64,000 nucleotides of DNA from Blastomonas sp. AAP53 (GCF_000331245.1 NZ_ANFZ01000004.1:62001-126000); one strand, 5' to 3'; shown: positions 8,073 through 16,397, numbered from the stretch's first letter. Numbers and translations are program-made. Notes: generated by a model not told the origin, from the sequence alone.

Positions 8073-8740
8073 CAGCCCCAGGGTCTTTCGCGGTACCATT
8101 TGGTGATGACGTACTTCGTCCCCTCGCGCACCTTCATGCCATGGTGGATGGTGGCAGGGTTCAGGCTGCCATCGGGCCGCCGGTTATTCCAGGCGACCAA
8201 CTTTCCGGTCTCGGGCTGGATCGACTTGCCGATGGTCTTGAACCGCGTTGCGCCGCCTGCGATCGGCTCGTTGAGATAGATCATGAACGTCCAGGTCCGT
8301 TGCCCCGCAACGCTCGTGAACCGTTCGAAGTCCTCGCCGCCCGGCTCGAAATAGTCGGTATGCGCCTTGAACTCCTGCCCCACGGCATAACGCTGGCCCT
8401 GCATCGTCTCGCCGAACGGCAGGTCGATGCCCGACAGTGCACTCAACCGCTGGTCGAGCGCGATGACGTCGGGGTCATCGCCGCGCATGTCGCACGTTTC
8501 GGAGGTACGGAAATAATGGTCGCCATTCGGGTCGGCGATGGTCGAAGGGCGGCGGTCGGCATCGATCTTGGCGACAAAGCGCGCGCATTCCTCTGCCGAA
8601 AGAAAATTGCGCAGGATGAACAGCTCCATGCGCGGCGTCGGCACCTTCTGGATGCCCGGAATCGTCATCAGCGCGGCGATATTGCACTGGTTGCTGGCGG
8701 TCTCGCTGTCGCTCATCGTCCCCATTCGCATCGCAGCCAT
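8069..8740 (-). CDS. 2-oxoglutarate/Fe(II) dioxygenase, prolyl 4-hydroxylase family
   Basis: 223 residues from ATG 8740. The C-terminal double-stranded beta-helix domain shows the iron triad: HTDYF (His and Asp of HxD) and the distal His in PATIHHGMKVREGTKYV. The Lys that follows is the 2-oxoglutarate carboxylate ligand. The ending ITKWYRERPW is typical of the P4Hc domain. The substrate may be a peptidyl or free prolyl residue, but this cannot be fixed. The gene directly precedes and overlaps the NRAMP-like transporter and the 5-oxoprolinase genes on the same strand. A metabolic link to proline-like compounds is therefore conceivable, but only as inference. Confidence 0.85.
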   Translation of the reverse strand: MAAMRMGTMSDSETASNQCNIAALMTIPGIQKVPTPRMELFILRNFLSAEECARFVAKIDADRRPSTIADPNGDHYFRTSETCDMRGDDPDVIALDQRLSALSGIDLPFGETMQGQRYAVGQEFKAHTDYFEPGGEDFERFTSVAGQRTWTFMIYLNEPIAGGATRFKTIGKSIQPETGKLVAWNNRRPDGSLNPATIHHGMKVREGTKYVITKWYRERPWGW

Positions 8741-8828
8741 TGCCTGCCCCCCAGATAGCCAGCAAGCGCAGCGCGCTCAAGGCGCAAACGGCTGGCGCGG
8801 CAAGGGATTGGCGGCTAAATGATCGCCC

Positions 8829-9206
8829 ATGCGGCGGCACCCCCGATCCACCTCCGGCCAGACCGGTTTCAGCCTGCTCGAAATGCTGGTCGCGCTGGCG
8901 GTATTCTCGATCGCGGCGCTGGCGCTGATCAAGCTGCAGGGGGCCAGCCTGATGCAGACCGCAGAGCTCGACAGCCGCCTGTACAGCGAGATCATGGTGC
9001 GCAATCTGGCGGTCGAGGCGTTGACCGACCCCAACCCGCCTCCGCTCGGCGATAGCCAGGGTTCGGCCACCAATGCGGGGCGCAATTTCACCTGGCGGCG
9101 CACGACGACCGTGATGGAAGGCGGTGAACTGCTCAAGGTCGATGTCGCTGTGAAGCAGGCGGCCGGGCCAGAGGTGACGCTCAGCGTGATCAGGCCGGTG
9201 TTGTGA
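8829..9206 (+). CDS. gspI: type II secretion minor pseudopilin GspI
   Basis: 125 residues, ATG 8829. The type IV prepilin signature GFSLLEML follows a 13-residue leader with Gly at -1 and Glu at +5. The hydrophobic helix continues LEMLVALAVFSIAALALIKL, then comes a short globular domain with YSEIMVRNLAVEAL typical of GspI. It would be cut by the prepilin peptidase and form the tip of the pseudopilus with GspJ and GspK. It starts a tightly overlapping trio (gspI-gspJ-gspK). The remaining gsp genes are not adjacent: the upstream neighbour is a divergent dioxygenase. Confidence 0.88.
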   Translation: MRRHPRSTSGQTGFSLLEMLVALAVFSIAALALIKLQGASLMQTAELDSRLYSEIMVRNLAVEALTDPNPPPLGDSQGSATNAGRNFTWRRTTTVMEGGELLKVDVAVKQAAGPEVTLSVIRPVL

Positions 9207-9949
9207 GCCACGATCTGACCCACCTCGGTTTGTCCCGAACCCCTCGGCTGGCTGGCAAGCCAGCCGCTCGGGATACACTTCTCGGCAGGGCCGAGACGTC
9301 GAGGGACGTTGCGCATGCGCCCCTCGACTTCGCTCGGGGACGCGGAGAGGTAAGTGCCTCGGCACGCCCAAATGGCTTCACCCTTGTCGAGATGATGGTT
9401 GCATTGTTCATCTTCGGCATGATCGCCAGCGCATCGGTGCTGCTGCTCCGCCAGACCGTCGAGGCCGAGGCGCGCAGCGCGGTGCGGCTGGAAGAGATGG
9501 GCGATATCCGCCGGTTTTCCGCCATCATGGCGCAGGACATGACGCTGATGCTGCCGCGCCCGTCGCGCGATGCTGCCGGCAGTGACCGGGTCGCCCTGAT
9601 GAGCGGCGATGGCCTGTTGCTCGGCTTTTCGCGGCAGGTGCCGCAGATCGACCCGCAGCCCGGCAGCTCCAGCCTTCAGAGGGTCGAGTGGTCGGTGAGC
9701 GATGGCAGGCTGACGCGCGCGATCGCACCCAAGGCCGATGGCGCGACGACCCAGGCCGGTGTTCAGATCCTCGAGGGAATCGCTTCGGCGAGGCTGCGGT
9801 TTCGCGACAGGCAGGGCGTGTGGCAGGCGGACTGGCGACCCCAGCGTACCGACGAACTGCCGATCGCAGTTGAACTGACTCTCGTGCAGACCGGCAACGC
9901 AGCGCGACCGCTGGTGCTGCAGTTCCTCGTCGCAGGCGGCGGGGCATGA
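9203..9949 (+). CDS. gspJ: type II secretion minor pseudopilin GspJ with unusually long leader
   Basis: 248 residues from GTG 9203, which overlaps the gspI stop (GTGA). The prepilin motif GFTLVEMMVALFIFGMIAS begins only at residue 58, with Gly at -1 and Glu at +5, whereas leaders are usually below about 20 residues. The extra leader codons coincide with a palindromic repeat inserted at about 9231-9350. No ATG, GTG or TTG in frame was found between the repeat and the motif. The mature domain (LEEMGDIRRFSAIMAQDMT, and later WSVSDGRLTRA) is GspJ-like. It is the tip component of the T2SS pseudopilus. It overlaps gspK by ATGA. Confidence 0.85.
   Translation: MSHDLTHLGLSRTPRLAGKPAARDTLLGRAETSRDVAHAPLDFARGRGEVSASARPNGFTLVEMMVALFIFGMIASASVLLLRQTVEAEARSAVRLEEMGDIRRFSAIMAQDMTLMLPRPSRDAAGSDRVALMSGDGLLLGFSRQVPQIDPQPGSSSLQRVEWSVSDGRLTRAIAPKADGATTQAGVQILEGIASARLRFRDRQGVWQADWRPQRTDELPIAVELTLVQTGNAARPLVLQFLVAGGGA
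9231..9350. repeat. palindromic intergenic-type repeat inside the 5' end of gspJ
   Basis: This stretch contains nested inverted repeats: GGCTGGCT...AGCCAGCC, CTCGGCAGGGCCGAG, and GTCGAGGGAC paired with CCCTCGACTTCGCTCGGG. The last pair recurs almost unchanged at 16431-16505 inside the 5' end of ccmH. The sequence is read through in frame as gspJ leader codons. Such GTCGAGGGAC/CTTCGCTCGGGA palindromes look like REP-type elements that normally sit between genes. Confidence 0.7.
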
Positions 9950-10947
9950 GCGCGCCACGTCTCCGCATCGCCCGGTCCGAACGCGGGATCGCCTTGCTCA
10001 GCGTGCTGCTGCTGGTCGCGGTGATGGCGATCGTCACCACGCTGATTCTCGACCGGGTGAACCTTGCGGTGCGGCTGGCGGGCAATGCCGACGCTGCCGA
10101 CCGCGCCCGCTTTGTCGCATTGGGTGCCGAAAGCCTGGCAGCGCGCCAGATCAAGCGACAGCTGGACCTCAGCCCTGCGCGAACGGTGAATGCCGGCGGC
10201 TGGATCGGCGCGCCCATGGTGCTGCCGATCGATGACGGCACGGGCGCCATCGTGACCGCCACCGTGCGCGATGGCGGCAACTGTTTCAACCTCAACTCGG
10301 TGGTCGAAGGCGAGCCGGGCAGTCTGGCCGCGCGGCCCGTCGGCATCGGTCAGTTCGCCGGGCTGATGCAGGCGCTGGGCGTGGCATCCGACGAGGCCCG
10401 CGGGCTGGCCGATGCGCTGGCCGACTGGATCGATACCGACCAGCAGCCCTTGCCAGCCGGAGCCGAAGACCAGTTCTACAGCCAGCAGGACCAGCCGTAT
10501 CGCACCGCCGGGAGGCTGCTGGGCGACAAGGGTGAGGTGCAGGCACTGCGGGGCATGACGCCGCAACTGTACGCCCGGCTGGAGCCGTGGATCTGTGCGC
10601 TGCCCGATGCGGTGCTCTCGCCGATCAACGTCAACACGTTGTTGCCCGAACAGGCCCCGCTGATCATGATGCTCGCCCCCGGCAAGATCCCGCTCGACCG
10701 CGCGCGCAGCCTGATCGCGGAGCGTCCGCCGCTGGGCTATGCGCGGATCGCGGACTTCTGGCGGCCGCTGGCGCTGCAATCGCAGACCTTCGGGCCAGAG
10801 ATCGAATCGCAGCCGCAGATCGTCAGCCGTTGGTTCGAGCTGGATCTGGTGATCGCCCAGGGCGAAAGCCGTTGGCGGCAGACCAGCCTGCTCGATGCGC
10901 AGCTGACCCCGGCACGGATCATTTCGCGCAGGGTTGGCGAGCCTTGA
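9946..10947 (+). CDS. gspK: type II secretion minor pseudopilin GspK
   Basis: 333 residues, ATG 9946 overlapping the gspJ stop. The leader SERG is followed by IALLSVLLLVAVMAIVTTLI, a prepilin-like helix with Ser instead of Glu at +5, as expected for GspK. The large globular part contains FNLNSVVEGE, GLADALADWIDTDQQPLP, LRGMTPQLYARLEPWICALP and SPINVNTLLPEQAPLIMML, all GspK hallmarks of the helical domain that caps the pseudopilus. It forms the tip complex with GspI and GspJ. It ends the trio; a possible hairpin terminator lies at 11061-11097 before the tRNA. Confidence 0.9.
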   Translation: MSAPRLRIARSERGIALLSVLLLVAVMAIVTTLILDRVNLAVRLAGNADAADRARFVALGAESLAARQIKRQLDLSPARTVNAGGWIGAPMVLPIDDGTGAIVTATVRDGGNCFNLNSVVEGEPGSLAARPVGIGQFAGLMQALGVASDEARGLADALADWIDTDQQPLPAGAEDQFYSQQDQPYRTAGRLLGDKGEVQALRGMTPQLYARLEPWICALPDAVLSPINVNTLLPEQAPLIMMLAPGKIPLDRARSLIAERPPLGYARIADFWRPLALQSQTFGPEIESQPQIVSRWFELDLVIAQGESRWRQTSLLDAQLTPARIISRRVGEP

Positions 10948-11060
10948 GGCGGCTGCTAATTTAATTTCGTTTTGATGACGATTGATCCTCATTTCCCCTT
11001 GCATTGCAGCCCTGATTTGTAAGATAGCGAGCGCCTTCAATCGTCGCTTGACGATCGTTG

Positions 11061-11098
11061 CCACGCGCTCCTAAGGAGCGCCTCCGCGTGGCGTGTGC
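11061..11098. terminator. strong hairpin downstream of gspK / upstream of tRNA-His
   Basis: An outer stem CCACGCG/CGCGTGG encloses the palindrome GCGCTCCTAAGGAGCGC, so two alternative hairpins can form. No T-run follows, so factor-independent termination is uncertain. It could equally be a repeat or a tRNA 5' leader structure. Confidence 0.4.
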
Positions 11099-11106
11099 AG
11101 TGTGTG

Positions 11107-11183
11107 GCGACCGTAGCTCAGTTGGTTAGAGCGCCGGTTTGTGGTACCGGAGGTCGGGGGTTCGAGACCCCTCGGTCGCCCCA
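11107..11183 (+). tRNA. tRNA-His (anticodon GTG)
   Basis: A complete cloverleaf can be drawn: acceptor GCGACCG/CGGTCGC, D arm GCTC...GAGC with AGTTGGTTA loop, anticodon stem CCGGT/ACCGG with loop TTGTGGT (anticodon GTG), T arm GGGGG/CCCCT with TTCGAGA loop, then C73 and an encoded CCA. A G directly 5' of the acceptor (11106) supplies the G-1 that is unique to histidine tRNAs and pairs with C73. Confidence 0.96.
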
Positions 11184-11248
11184 TCTGCCCTTGAAATCGA
11201 GGCTTTCCAGCCTCCGCCGCGTCATGACCAGCCGGGGGAGACGGGCGC

Positions 11249-12316
11249 GTGCAAAGCTATTGGGATCTGCCGGACTTTGATGAGCACGAGGCCGTGCAGT
11301 ATGTGCACGACCGCGCATCGGGTCTTTCGGCGATCATCGCCATCCATTCGACCAAGCTGGGCCCCGCAGGCGGCGGCACGCGCTTCTGGCATTATGCCGA
11401 CAAGGGCCGCGCCGTCACCGACGCGCTGCGCCTGTCGCGCGGCATGAGCTACAAGAACGCGATGGCCGGCCTGCCGATGGGCGGCGGCAAGGCAGTTATT
11501 CTGGCAGACAGCGACAACCGCAAGACCCCCGAGATGCTCGCCGCGTTCGGTGACGCCATCGAGGCGCTGGGCGGGCGTTACGTGACTGCCGAAGATATCG
11601 GCATGTCGGATGCCGACATGGTCGCGATCAGCCAGCGCACCAGGTTCGTCTCTGGCCTGCCGGTGCAGGATGCGAATTCCGCAGGCGGCGACCCGGGTCC
11701 GTTCACCGCCAAGGGCATCTTCCTGGGCGTCAAGGCGGCCGTCGCGTTCAAGCTGGGCAGTGACCGGCTGAAAGATGTTCGGGTCGCGGTGCAGGGAACC
11801 GGCAGCGTCGGCGGCGGACTCGCCCGGCTGCTGGCGGCAGAAGGCGCAAAGCTGATTCTGGCGGATGTGAACGCAGAGCGCGCTCAGACGCTGGCCGACG
11901 AACTGGGCGCTGAAACCGTGCCCGCCGATCGCATCATGCAGGTGGAGGCGGACGTGTTCAGCCCGAATGCGCTGGGTGCGGTCCTCGATTCGGAAAGCAT
12001 CGAAAAGCTCAACGTCGGTATCGTTGCCGGCGGCGCGAACAACCAGCTGGCGCGCCCGCACCATGGCGACATGCTGATCGACCGCGACATTCTTTATGCC
12101 CCCGATTACGTGATCAATGCAGGCGGCATCATCTCGGTCGCTTTGGAATATTTCGCGCAAGCCGAAGGCCGCGCCGCGCAGGTGGCAGAGGTGCACGCGC
12201 GTCTCACCGGCATCCCGCAGCGCCTGACCGGCATCTGGCAGGAAAGCCGCACGACCGGCGAATCCCCGGCGACCGTGGCCGACCGCATGGCGCAAAAGCT
12301 GATCGGGCGCGGTTGA
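11249..12316 (+). CDS. Glu/Leu/Phe/Val dehydrogenase family amino-acid dehydrogenase
   Basis: 355 residues. GTG 11249 lies 8 bp after a GGGGGAG ribosome site. The N-terminal dimerisation/catalytic domain carries STKLGPAGGGTRFW and SYKNAMAGLPMGGGKAV, with the catalytic Lys in the last motif and the conserved GGGKAV loop. The Rossmann half begins VRVAVQGTGSVGGGLARLL (NAD-binding GxGxxG). The later NAGGIISVALEYF is typical of leucine, phenylalanine and valine dehydrogenases. It reversibly deaminates a branched-chain or aromatic amino acid to the 2-oxoacid. Substrate choice among Leu, Val and Phe cannot be made here. It stands alone, downstream of tRNA-His. Confidence 0.9.
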   Translation: MQSYWDLPDFDEHEAVQYVHDRASGLSAIIAIHSTKLGPAGGGTRFWHYADKGRAVTDALRLSRGMSYKNAMAGLPMGGGKAVILADSDNRKTPEMLAAFGDAIEALGGRYVTAEDIGMSDADMVAISQRTRFVSGLPVQDANSAGGDPGPFTAKGIFLGVKAAVAFKLGSDRLKDVRVAVQGTGSVGGGLARLLAAEGAKLILADVNAERAQTLADELGAETVPADRIMQVEADVFSPNALGAVLDSESIEKLNVGIVAGGANNQLARPHHGDMLIDRDILYAPDYVINAGGIISVALEYFAQAEGRAAQVAEVHARLTGIPQRLTGIWQESRTTGESPATVADRMAQKLIGRG

Positions 12317-12345
12317 GTCACGGTTATTGTTTCTCGCTAACACCT

Positions 12346-12370
12346 CCGCTTAGCCTGAGCCTGTCGAAGG
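12346..12370. repeat. half copy of a sphingomonad-type palindromic repeat
   Basis: The sequence CTTAGCCTGAGCCTGTCGAAGG resembles half of a common REP-type palindrome (its complement reads CCTTCGACAGGCTCAGG). A related fragment, CTCAGGCTGAGCGG, lies near 23250. It sits in the 182-bp gap before ccmC, which otherwise shows no gene. Confidence 0.4.
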
Positions 12371-12558
12371 CCCCGCTACACGGACAGCGTGGCCGCGCGG
12401 CTTCCGACGACACGGGCTGCGCTGGATGAGCGGAGAGGGGTTCAGCGGAATATCTGCATCTCCCATCACGCAAATTCCCTTGAGGCTGTGCCAGCATCGT
12501 GGCAACAAGGGACGACGCCGATATGCCTCGGCGCAAGGAAGCTGACGCACTTTTGCTC

Positions 12559-13290
12559 ATGCACGGTTTTGCCAATCCTACGCGCTTTCTGTCGATAGCC
12601 CGTCCGCTGACTCCGGCGCTGATGGTCACGGGTGTGATCATGGTCGCCACTGGCCTGTTCCTGGGCCTGTTCAACGCGCCTGCAGACCGGTTGATGGGCG
12701 AAACGGTGCGAATCCTGTACATTCACGTGCCCGCCGCATGGCTGGGCATGGCTGGATGGACCAGCATTGCCATCGCCAGCCTGGTCGAACTTGTCTGGCG
12801 GCACCCGCTGGCGGGAATCGCTGCGCGCGCGTCAGCCCTGCCTGGCGCCTTTTTCTGCGCGATCTGCCTGGCCACCGGTTCGATCTGGGCGCGGCCGACC
12901 TGGGGCACCTGGTGGGTGTGGGACGGGCGGCTGACCTCGATGCTCGTGCTGCTGTTCCTGTACCTCGGCTATATGGCGCTCGCCGATGCCAGCCAGAAGG
13001 ATGCCGCCGCCGGGCGCACCGGTGCGGGCCGGGTCGCCGCGATCTTCGGGCTTGTCGGCGCGGTCAACGTGCCGATCATCAACCGCTCGGTCGTATGGTG
13101 GAACAGCCTGCACCAGCCGGCCAGCATCACCATGGGCAAGTCGGCCATTGATCCGGCGTTCCTGTGGCCGCTGGGCATGGCCGTCATCGGATTTTCGCTG
13201 ATCTTCGGCGCCATCGTGCTGATGCGCATGCGCACCCTGCTCGCCGATATCCGCATCGAGGCGCGGATGCGCAGGCTGGCAGCGGCATGA
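12559..13290 (+). CDS. ccmC: heme exporter / cytochrome c maturation protein CcmC
   Basis: About 243 residues from ATG 12559 (MHGFANPTRFL). Upstream in-frame starts at 12523 and 12499 are possible. There are six membrane spans. The tryptophan-rich heme-handling motif TWGTWWVWDGRLTS is intact and flanked by periplasmic histidines (YIHVPAAWLG, and a further NRSVVWWNSLHQPAS). CcmC loads heme onto CcmE in the inner membrane as part of System I. It opens the cluster ccmC-D-E-F-G-H, each gene overlapping the next. ccmA and ccmB are not in the window. Confidence 0.93.
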   Translation: MHGFANPTRFLSIARPLTPALMVTGVIMVATGLFLGLFNAPADRLMGETVRILYIHVPAAWLGMAGWTSIAIASLVELVWRHPLAGIAARASALPGAFFCAICLATGSIWARPTWGTWWVWDGRLTSMLVLLFLYLGYMALADASQKDAAAGRTGAGRVAAIFGLVGAVNVPIINRSVVWWNSLHQPASITMGKSAIDPAFLWPLGMAVIGFSLIFGAIVLMRMRTLLADIRIEARMRRLAAA

Positions 13291-13415
13291 CCCAGTGGAC
13301 CTATGTCATTTTGTCCTATGCGCTCGGGATCAGTGGCACAATTGGCCTGATCGGCTATTGCTGGGTCGCATTGCGCCGCGCAGAAGCGCGGCTTGATGCG
13401 CTCAAGCGCAAGTGA
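13287..13415 (+). CDS. ccmD: heme exporter protein CcmD
   Basis: 42 residues, ATG 13287 overlapping the ccmC stop (ATGA). One membrane span (YVILSYALGISGTIGLIGYCWVAL) is followed by a short basic tail (RRAEARLDALKRK), the usual CcmD layout. It stabilises the CcmC-CcmE heme complex. Its small size and position between ccmC and ccmE identify it. Confidence 0.88.
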   Translation: MTQWTYVILSYALGISGTIGLIGYCWVALRRAEARLDALKRK

Positions 13416-13432
13416 ACCGGACACATTTCCCA

Positions 13433-13897
13433 ATGCCCAGCCCGATGAAAGCCAAGCACCAGCGTCTCGTACTGATCTGCATCGCCTTTGTCGGCCTGAT
13501 CGCCGCCGGGCTGATTGCGGCTTATGCGCTGCGCGATCAGGCGAGCTATTTCTATACCCCAGGCGACATCGCAGAAAAGGGCGTCGAGCCGGGCCAGGCG
13601 ATCCGCCTTGGTGGCATGGTGCAGACCGGATCGATCAAGACCCGTGCCGATGGCGTGACCATCGATTTCATTGTCGAGGACGGCAAGGGTACCGTTCCGG
13701 TCCGCTTCACCGGCATTACCCCCGACCTGTTCGTAGAAGGCTCGGGCGTTGTTGCCGAAGGCCGCATGGACAAGGCCGGCTTCTTCGTCGCCGACAACCT
13801 GCTCGCCAAGCATGACGAGAATTACGTGCCGCGCGAGATGCGCGACATGACCAAGGCGGATGTCAAAGAGGTAGCGGGTACGGTGCAGCAGCCATGA
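13433..13897 (+). CDS. ccmE: cytochrome c maturation heme chaperone CcmE
   Basis: About 154 residues from ATG 13433. GTG 13412 overlapping the ccmD stop and ATG 13445 are alternative starts. One N-terminal membrane anchor (LVLICIAFVGLIAAGLIAAYAL) is followed by an OB-fold domain with FYTPGDIAEKG, GGMVQTGSIK, TVPVRFTGITPDLF and EGRMDKAGFFVADNLLAKHDENY. The His of AKHDENY is the residue that binds heme covalently. The protein is periplasmic, receives heme from CcmC and passes it to CcmF. It overlaps ccmF by ATGA. Confidence 0.93.
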   Translation: MPSPMKAKHQRLVLICIAFVGLIAAGLIAAYALRDQASYFYTPGDIAEKGVEPGQAIRLGGMVQTGSIKTRADGVTIDFIVEDGKGTVPVRFTGITPDLFVEGSGVVAEGRMDKAGFFVADNLLAKHDENYVPREMRDMTKADVKEVAGTVQQP

Positions 13898-15873
13898 TTG
13901 CGGAAATCGCGCTTGCGCTGCTGTGGCTTGCCGCTGCTCTGGCGGTACTTCAACTGGGGCTGGGCAGCTATGCGCTGACCGCGCGCGGCGCAGAATTCCT
14001 GCGTGCGATCCGCCCGATTGCGGTGGTGCAGGGGTTGCTGGTGGCCACCGCCTTCGCGCTGCTCATCGTGCTGTTCCTGCGCACCGACCTGTCGGTCAAG
14101 CTGGTCGCGGCCAACAGCCATTCGCTCAAGCCGATCATCTACAAGGTGGCGGGAGCCTGGGGCAACCATGAAGGCTCGATGCTGCTGTGGGTGACCGTGA
14201 TGGGGCTGGCGGGCAGCTTTGTCGCCCTGCTCGAACGGCGGCTCAACGAGCGCACGATGGTAGCGACGCTGGCGGGCCAGGCGTTTGTGAGCCTTGGCTT
14301 CTACGCCTTCATGCTGTTCTCCTCGAACCCGTTCGAGCGGCTGAATCCCGCGCCAGTGGAGGGCAATGGCCTCAACCCGCTGCTGCAGGACCCCGGCCTC
14401 GCCTTCCATCCGCCGACGCTCTACATCGGCTATGTCGGGCTTTCGATCGCGTTCTCGTTCGCCATCGGCGCGCTGGTCACCCGCGATGTCGGCCCGGCCT
14501 TTGCCCGTGCGATGCGGCCCTGGGTGATGGGCGCATGGATTTTCCTGACGCTCGGCATCACCGCAGGATCGTGGTGGGCCTATTACGAGCTCGGCTGGGG
14601 CGGCTGGTGGTTTTGGGATCCTGTCGAGAACGCCTCGCTGATGCCGTGGCTCGCGGCGACTGCGCTGCTCCACTCCGTGAGCGTGCTCGCGACGCGCAAT
14701 GCGCTGAAAGCCTGGACGGTGATGCTCGCGGTGGTTGCGTTCTCGATGTCGATGGTCGGTACCTTCCTGGTGCGCTCGGGCATTCTGACCAGCGTGCATG
14801 CCTTTGCGGTCGACCCGGAGCGTGGCAGCTTCATCCTGGCCTTGCTGGCGATCTATATCGGCGGCGCACTGGCGCTGTTCGGGCTGCGTGCCTCGACTGT
14901 GACCGAAGGCGCGCGCTTCCATCTGTTCAGCCGCGAAGGCGCGCTGGTGATGAACAACGTGCTGCTCGTCGGCGTGCTGGGCATCGTGCTGATGGGCACG
15001 CTCTATCCGCTGGTGACCGAAGCGTTCGGCACCAAGGTTTCGGTGGGCCCGCCCTATTTCAATCCGGTGAGCGCGATCTTCGTCTTCCCGATGCTCATCA
15101 TCATGGCCGCCGGCCCGCTGATGCGCTGGCGGTCGGACAATGGCCGCAAGCTCACCAACCTGATGGCCGCGCCCGCGCTGGCCGCCGCCGCCGCACTGGC
15201 GCTGGTGGTGGTGTTTGCAGGCGATATCAATCTGCTGCCGCTGCTGGGGCTGGTGTTTGCCGCAGGCCTTGCGATCGCGAGCGTGCTGCCGCTGTGGAAG
15301 CGCAATTTGCGGCGCACACCAGCGCACATTTACGGCATGGTGATCGCGCACCTGGGAATCGCGGTGGCGCTCGCCGGCATGGCGTCGGAAAGCGCGTTCA
15401 ACACCGAAAAGCTGGTGGCCAGCGAGTTCGGCCAGAGCCACAAGGTGGGCCCCTGGAACATCGAACTGCAGGGCGTCAAGCCGGTGGCAGGGGCCAACTG
15501 GACCGCGCTGGAGGCAAGGCTGGTCGCGCGCTATGGCGACAGCAATGTGCAGACCGTTCTGGCTCCGCAGTCGCGCATGTTCTCATCGCCGCCGACCGCG
15601 ACCAACGAAGCGGCACTGCTGACTCGCTGGAACGGGCAGCTCTATGTCGTGCTGGGTGAAGAGGGCGAAGATGGCCGCTGGCAGCTGCGCCTGTGGTGGA
15701 AGCCGTTCGTGCCGTTGATCTGGTATGGCGGATTGATGATCGGCTTGGGCGGCATCCTGGCGCTGGTCGGACGCACTTCGCGCGATCGTCGTCGCAAGGA
15801 CCAGCCCGAGTTCGAACCGCTGGCCGAGCCCGCTGAGCCGACTCCCGCCGGAGGCCGTGAGGCGCTGGCATGA
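13894..15873 (+). CDS. ccmF: heme lyase subunit CcmF
   Basis: 659 residues with about 15 membrane spans. The WWD motif reads WGGWWFWDPVENASLMPWL, and the periplasmic heme-ligand histidines sit in TALLHSVSVL and nearby LTSVHAFAVD. The N-terminal NSHSLKPIIYKVAGAWGNHEG segment is also diagnostic. With CcmH it attaches heme to the CxxCH motif of apocytochromes c in the periplasm. It overlaps both ccmE and ccmG by 4 bp. A long reading frame on the opposite strand is a GC-rich shadow. Confidence 0.95.
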   Translation: MIAEIALALLWLAAALAVLQLGLGSYALTARGAEFLRAIRPIAVVQGLLVATAFALLIVLFLRTDLSVKLVAANSHSLKPIIYKVAGAWGNHEGSMLLWVTVMGLAGSFVALLERRLNERTMVATLAGQAFVSLGFYAFMLFSSNPFERLNPAPVEGNGLNPLLQDPGLAFHPPTLYIGYVGLSIAFSFAIGALVTRDVGPAFARAMRPWVMGAWIFLTLGITAGSWWAYYELGWGGWWFWDPVENASLMPWLAATALLHSVSVLATRNALKAWTVMLAVVAFSMSMVGTFLVRSGILTSVHAFAVDPERGSFILALLAIYIGGALALFGLRASTVTEGARFHLFSREGALVMNNVLLVGVLGIVLMGTLYPLVTEAFGTKVSVGPPYFNPVSAIFVFPMLIIMAAGPLMRWRSDNGRKLTNLMAAPALAAAAALALVVVFAGDINLLPLLGLVFAAGLAIASVLPLWKRNLRRTPAHIYGMVIAHLGIAVALAGMASESAFNTEKLVASEFGQSHKVGPWNIELQGVKPVAGANWTALEARLVARYGDSNVQTVLAPQSRMFSSPPTATNEAALLTRWNGQLYVVLGEEGEDGRWQLRLWWKPFVPLIWYGGLMIGLGGILALVGRTSRDRRRKDQPEFEPLAEPAEPTPAGGREALA

Positions 15874-16397
15874 AGCATTGGGCCATCTGGTTGCCGCTGG
15901 CGCTGTTCGGCGTGCTGTTTGCGGTGTTTGCATCGGGGCTGATCGCGCCGGGGGACCGGACGATCGTGTCGCAGATGATCGGCAAGCCATTGCCCGATTT
16001 CGACCTACCGCAGGCGGTGCCGGATCGCCCGGCGGTCGCTCGTGCGGACTTTGCCGATGGCAAGCCCAAGCTGCTCAACGTCTTTGCCAGCTGGTGCGTG
16101 CCGTGCGTGGCCGAAGCGCCGTATCTGCAGCAGCTCGCCGATGCCGGGGTTCCGATCTACGGCGTTGCCATCCGCGATCGGTCGCCCGATGTGCAGGCGT
16201 TCCTGGCGCGCAACGGCAACCCCTACGCGCGCATCGGCGCGGACGATGTCAGCAAGATCCAGTTCGATCTGGGCTCTTCGGGTGTGCCCGAGACGTTCGT
16301 CATCGATGGCAAGGGTATCATTCGCTACCAGCATATCGGCGATATCCGGCCCGAGCACGTGCCCATGATCCTGCAGAAGCTGAAGGAAGCGCAGTGA
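15870..16397 (+). CDS. ccmG: thiol:disulfide oxidoreductase CcmG/DsbE
   Basis: 175 residues. A membrane anchor (WAIWLPLALFGVLFAVFASGL) is followed by a thioredoxin fold with FASWCVPCVAEAPYL (active-site CxxC in a WCVPC context) and the cis-Pro segment GVPETFVIDG. The family also shows GKPLPDFDLP near the start. It reduces apocytochrome c or CcmH cysteines before heme attachment. Its stop is overlapped by a GTG that opens the following frame. Confidence 0.93.
   Translation: MKHWAIWLPLALFGVLFAVFASGLIAPGDRTIVSQMIGKPLPDFDLPQAVPDRPAVARADFADGKPKLLNVFASWCVPCVAEAPYLQQLADAGVPIYGVAIRDRSPDVQAFLARNGNPYARIGADDVSKIQFDLGSSGVPETFVIDGKGIIRYQHIGDIRPEHVPMILQKLKEAQ

Noticed and set aside
13822-15441. 539-codon frame on the minus strand
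   Set aside because: It is antisense to ccmF, is rich in His, Gln and Arg as GC-rich shadow frames are, and has no recognisable domain.
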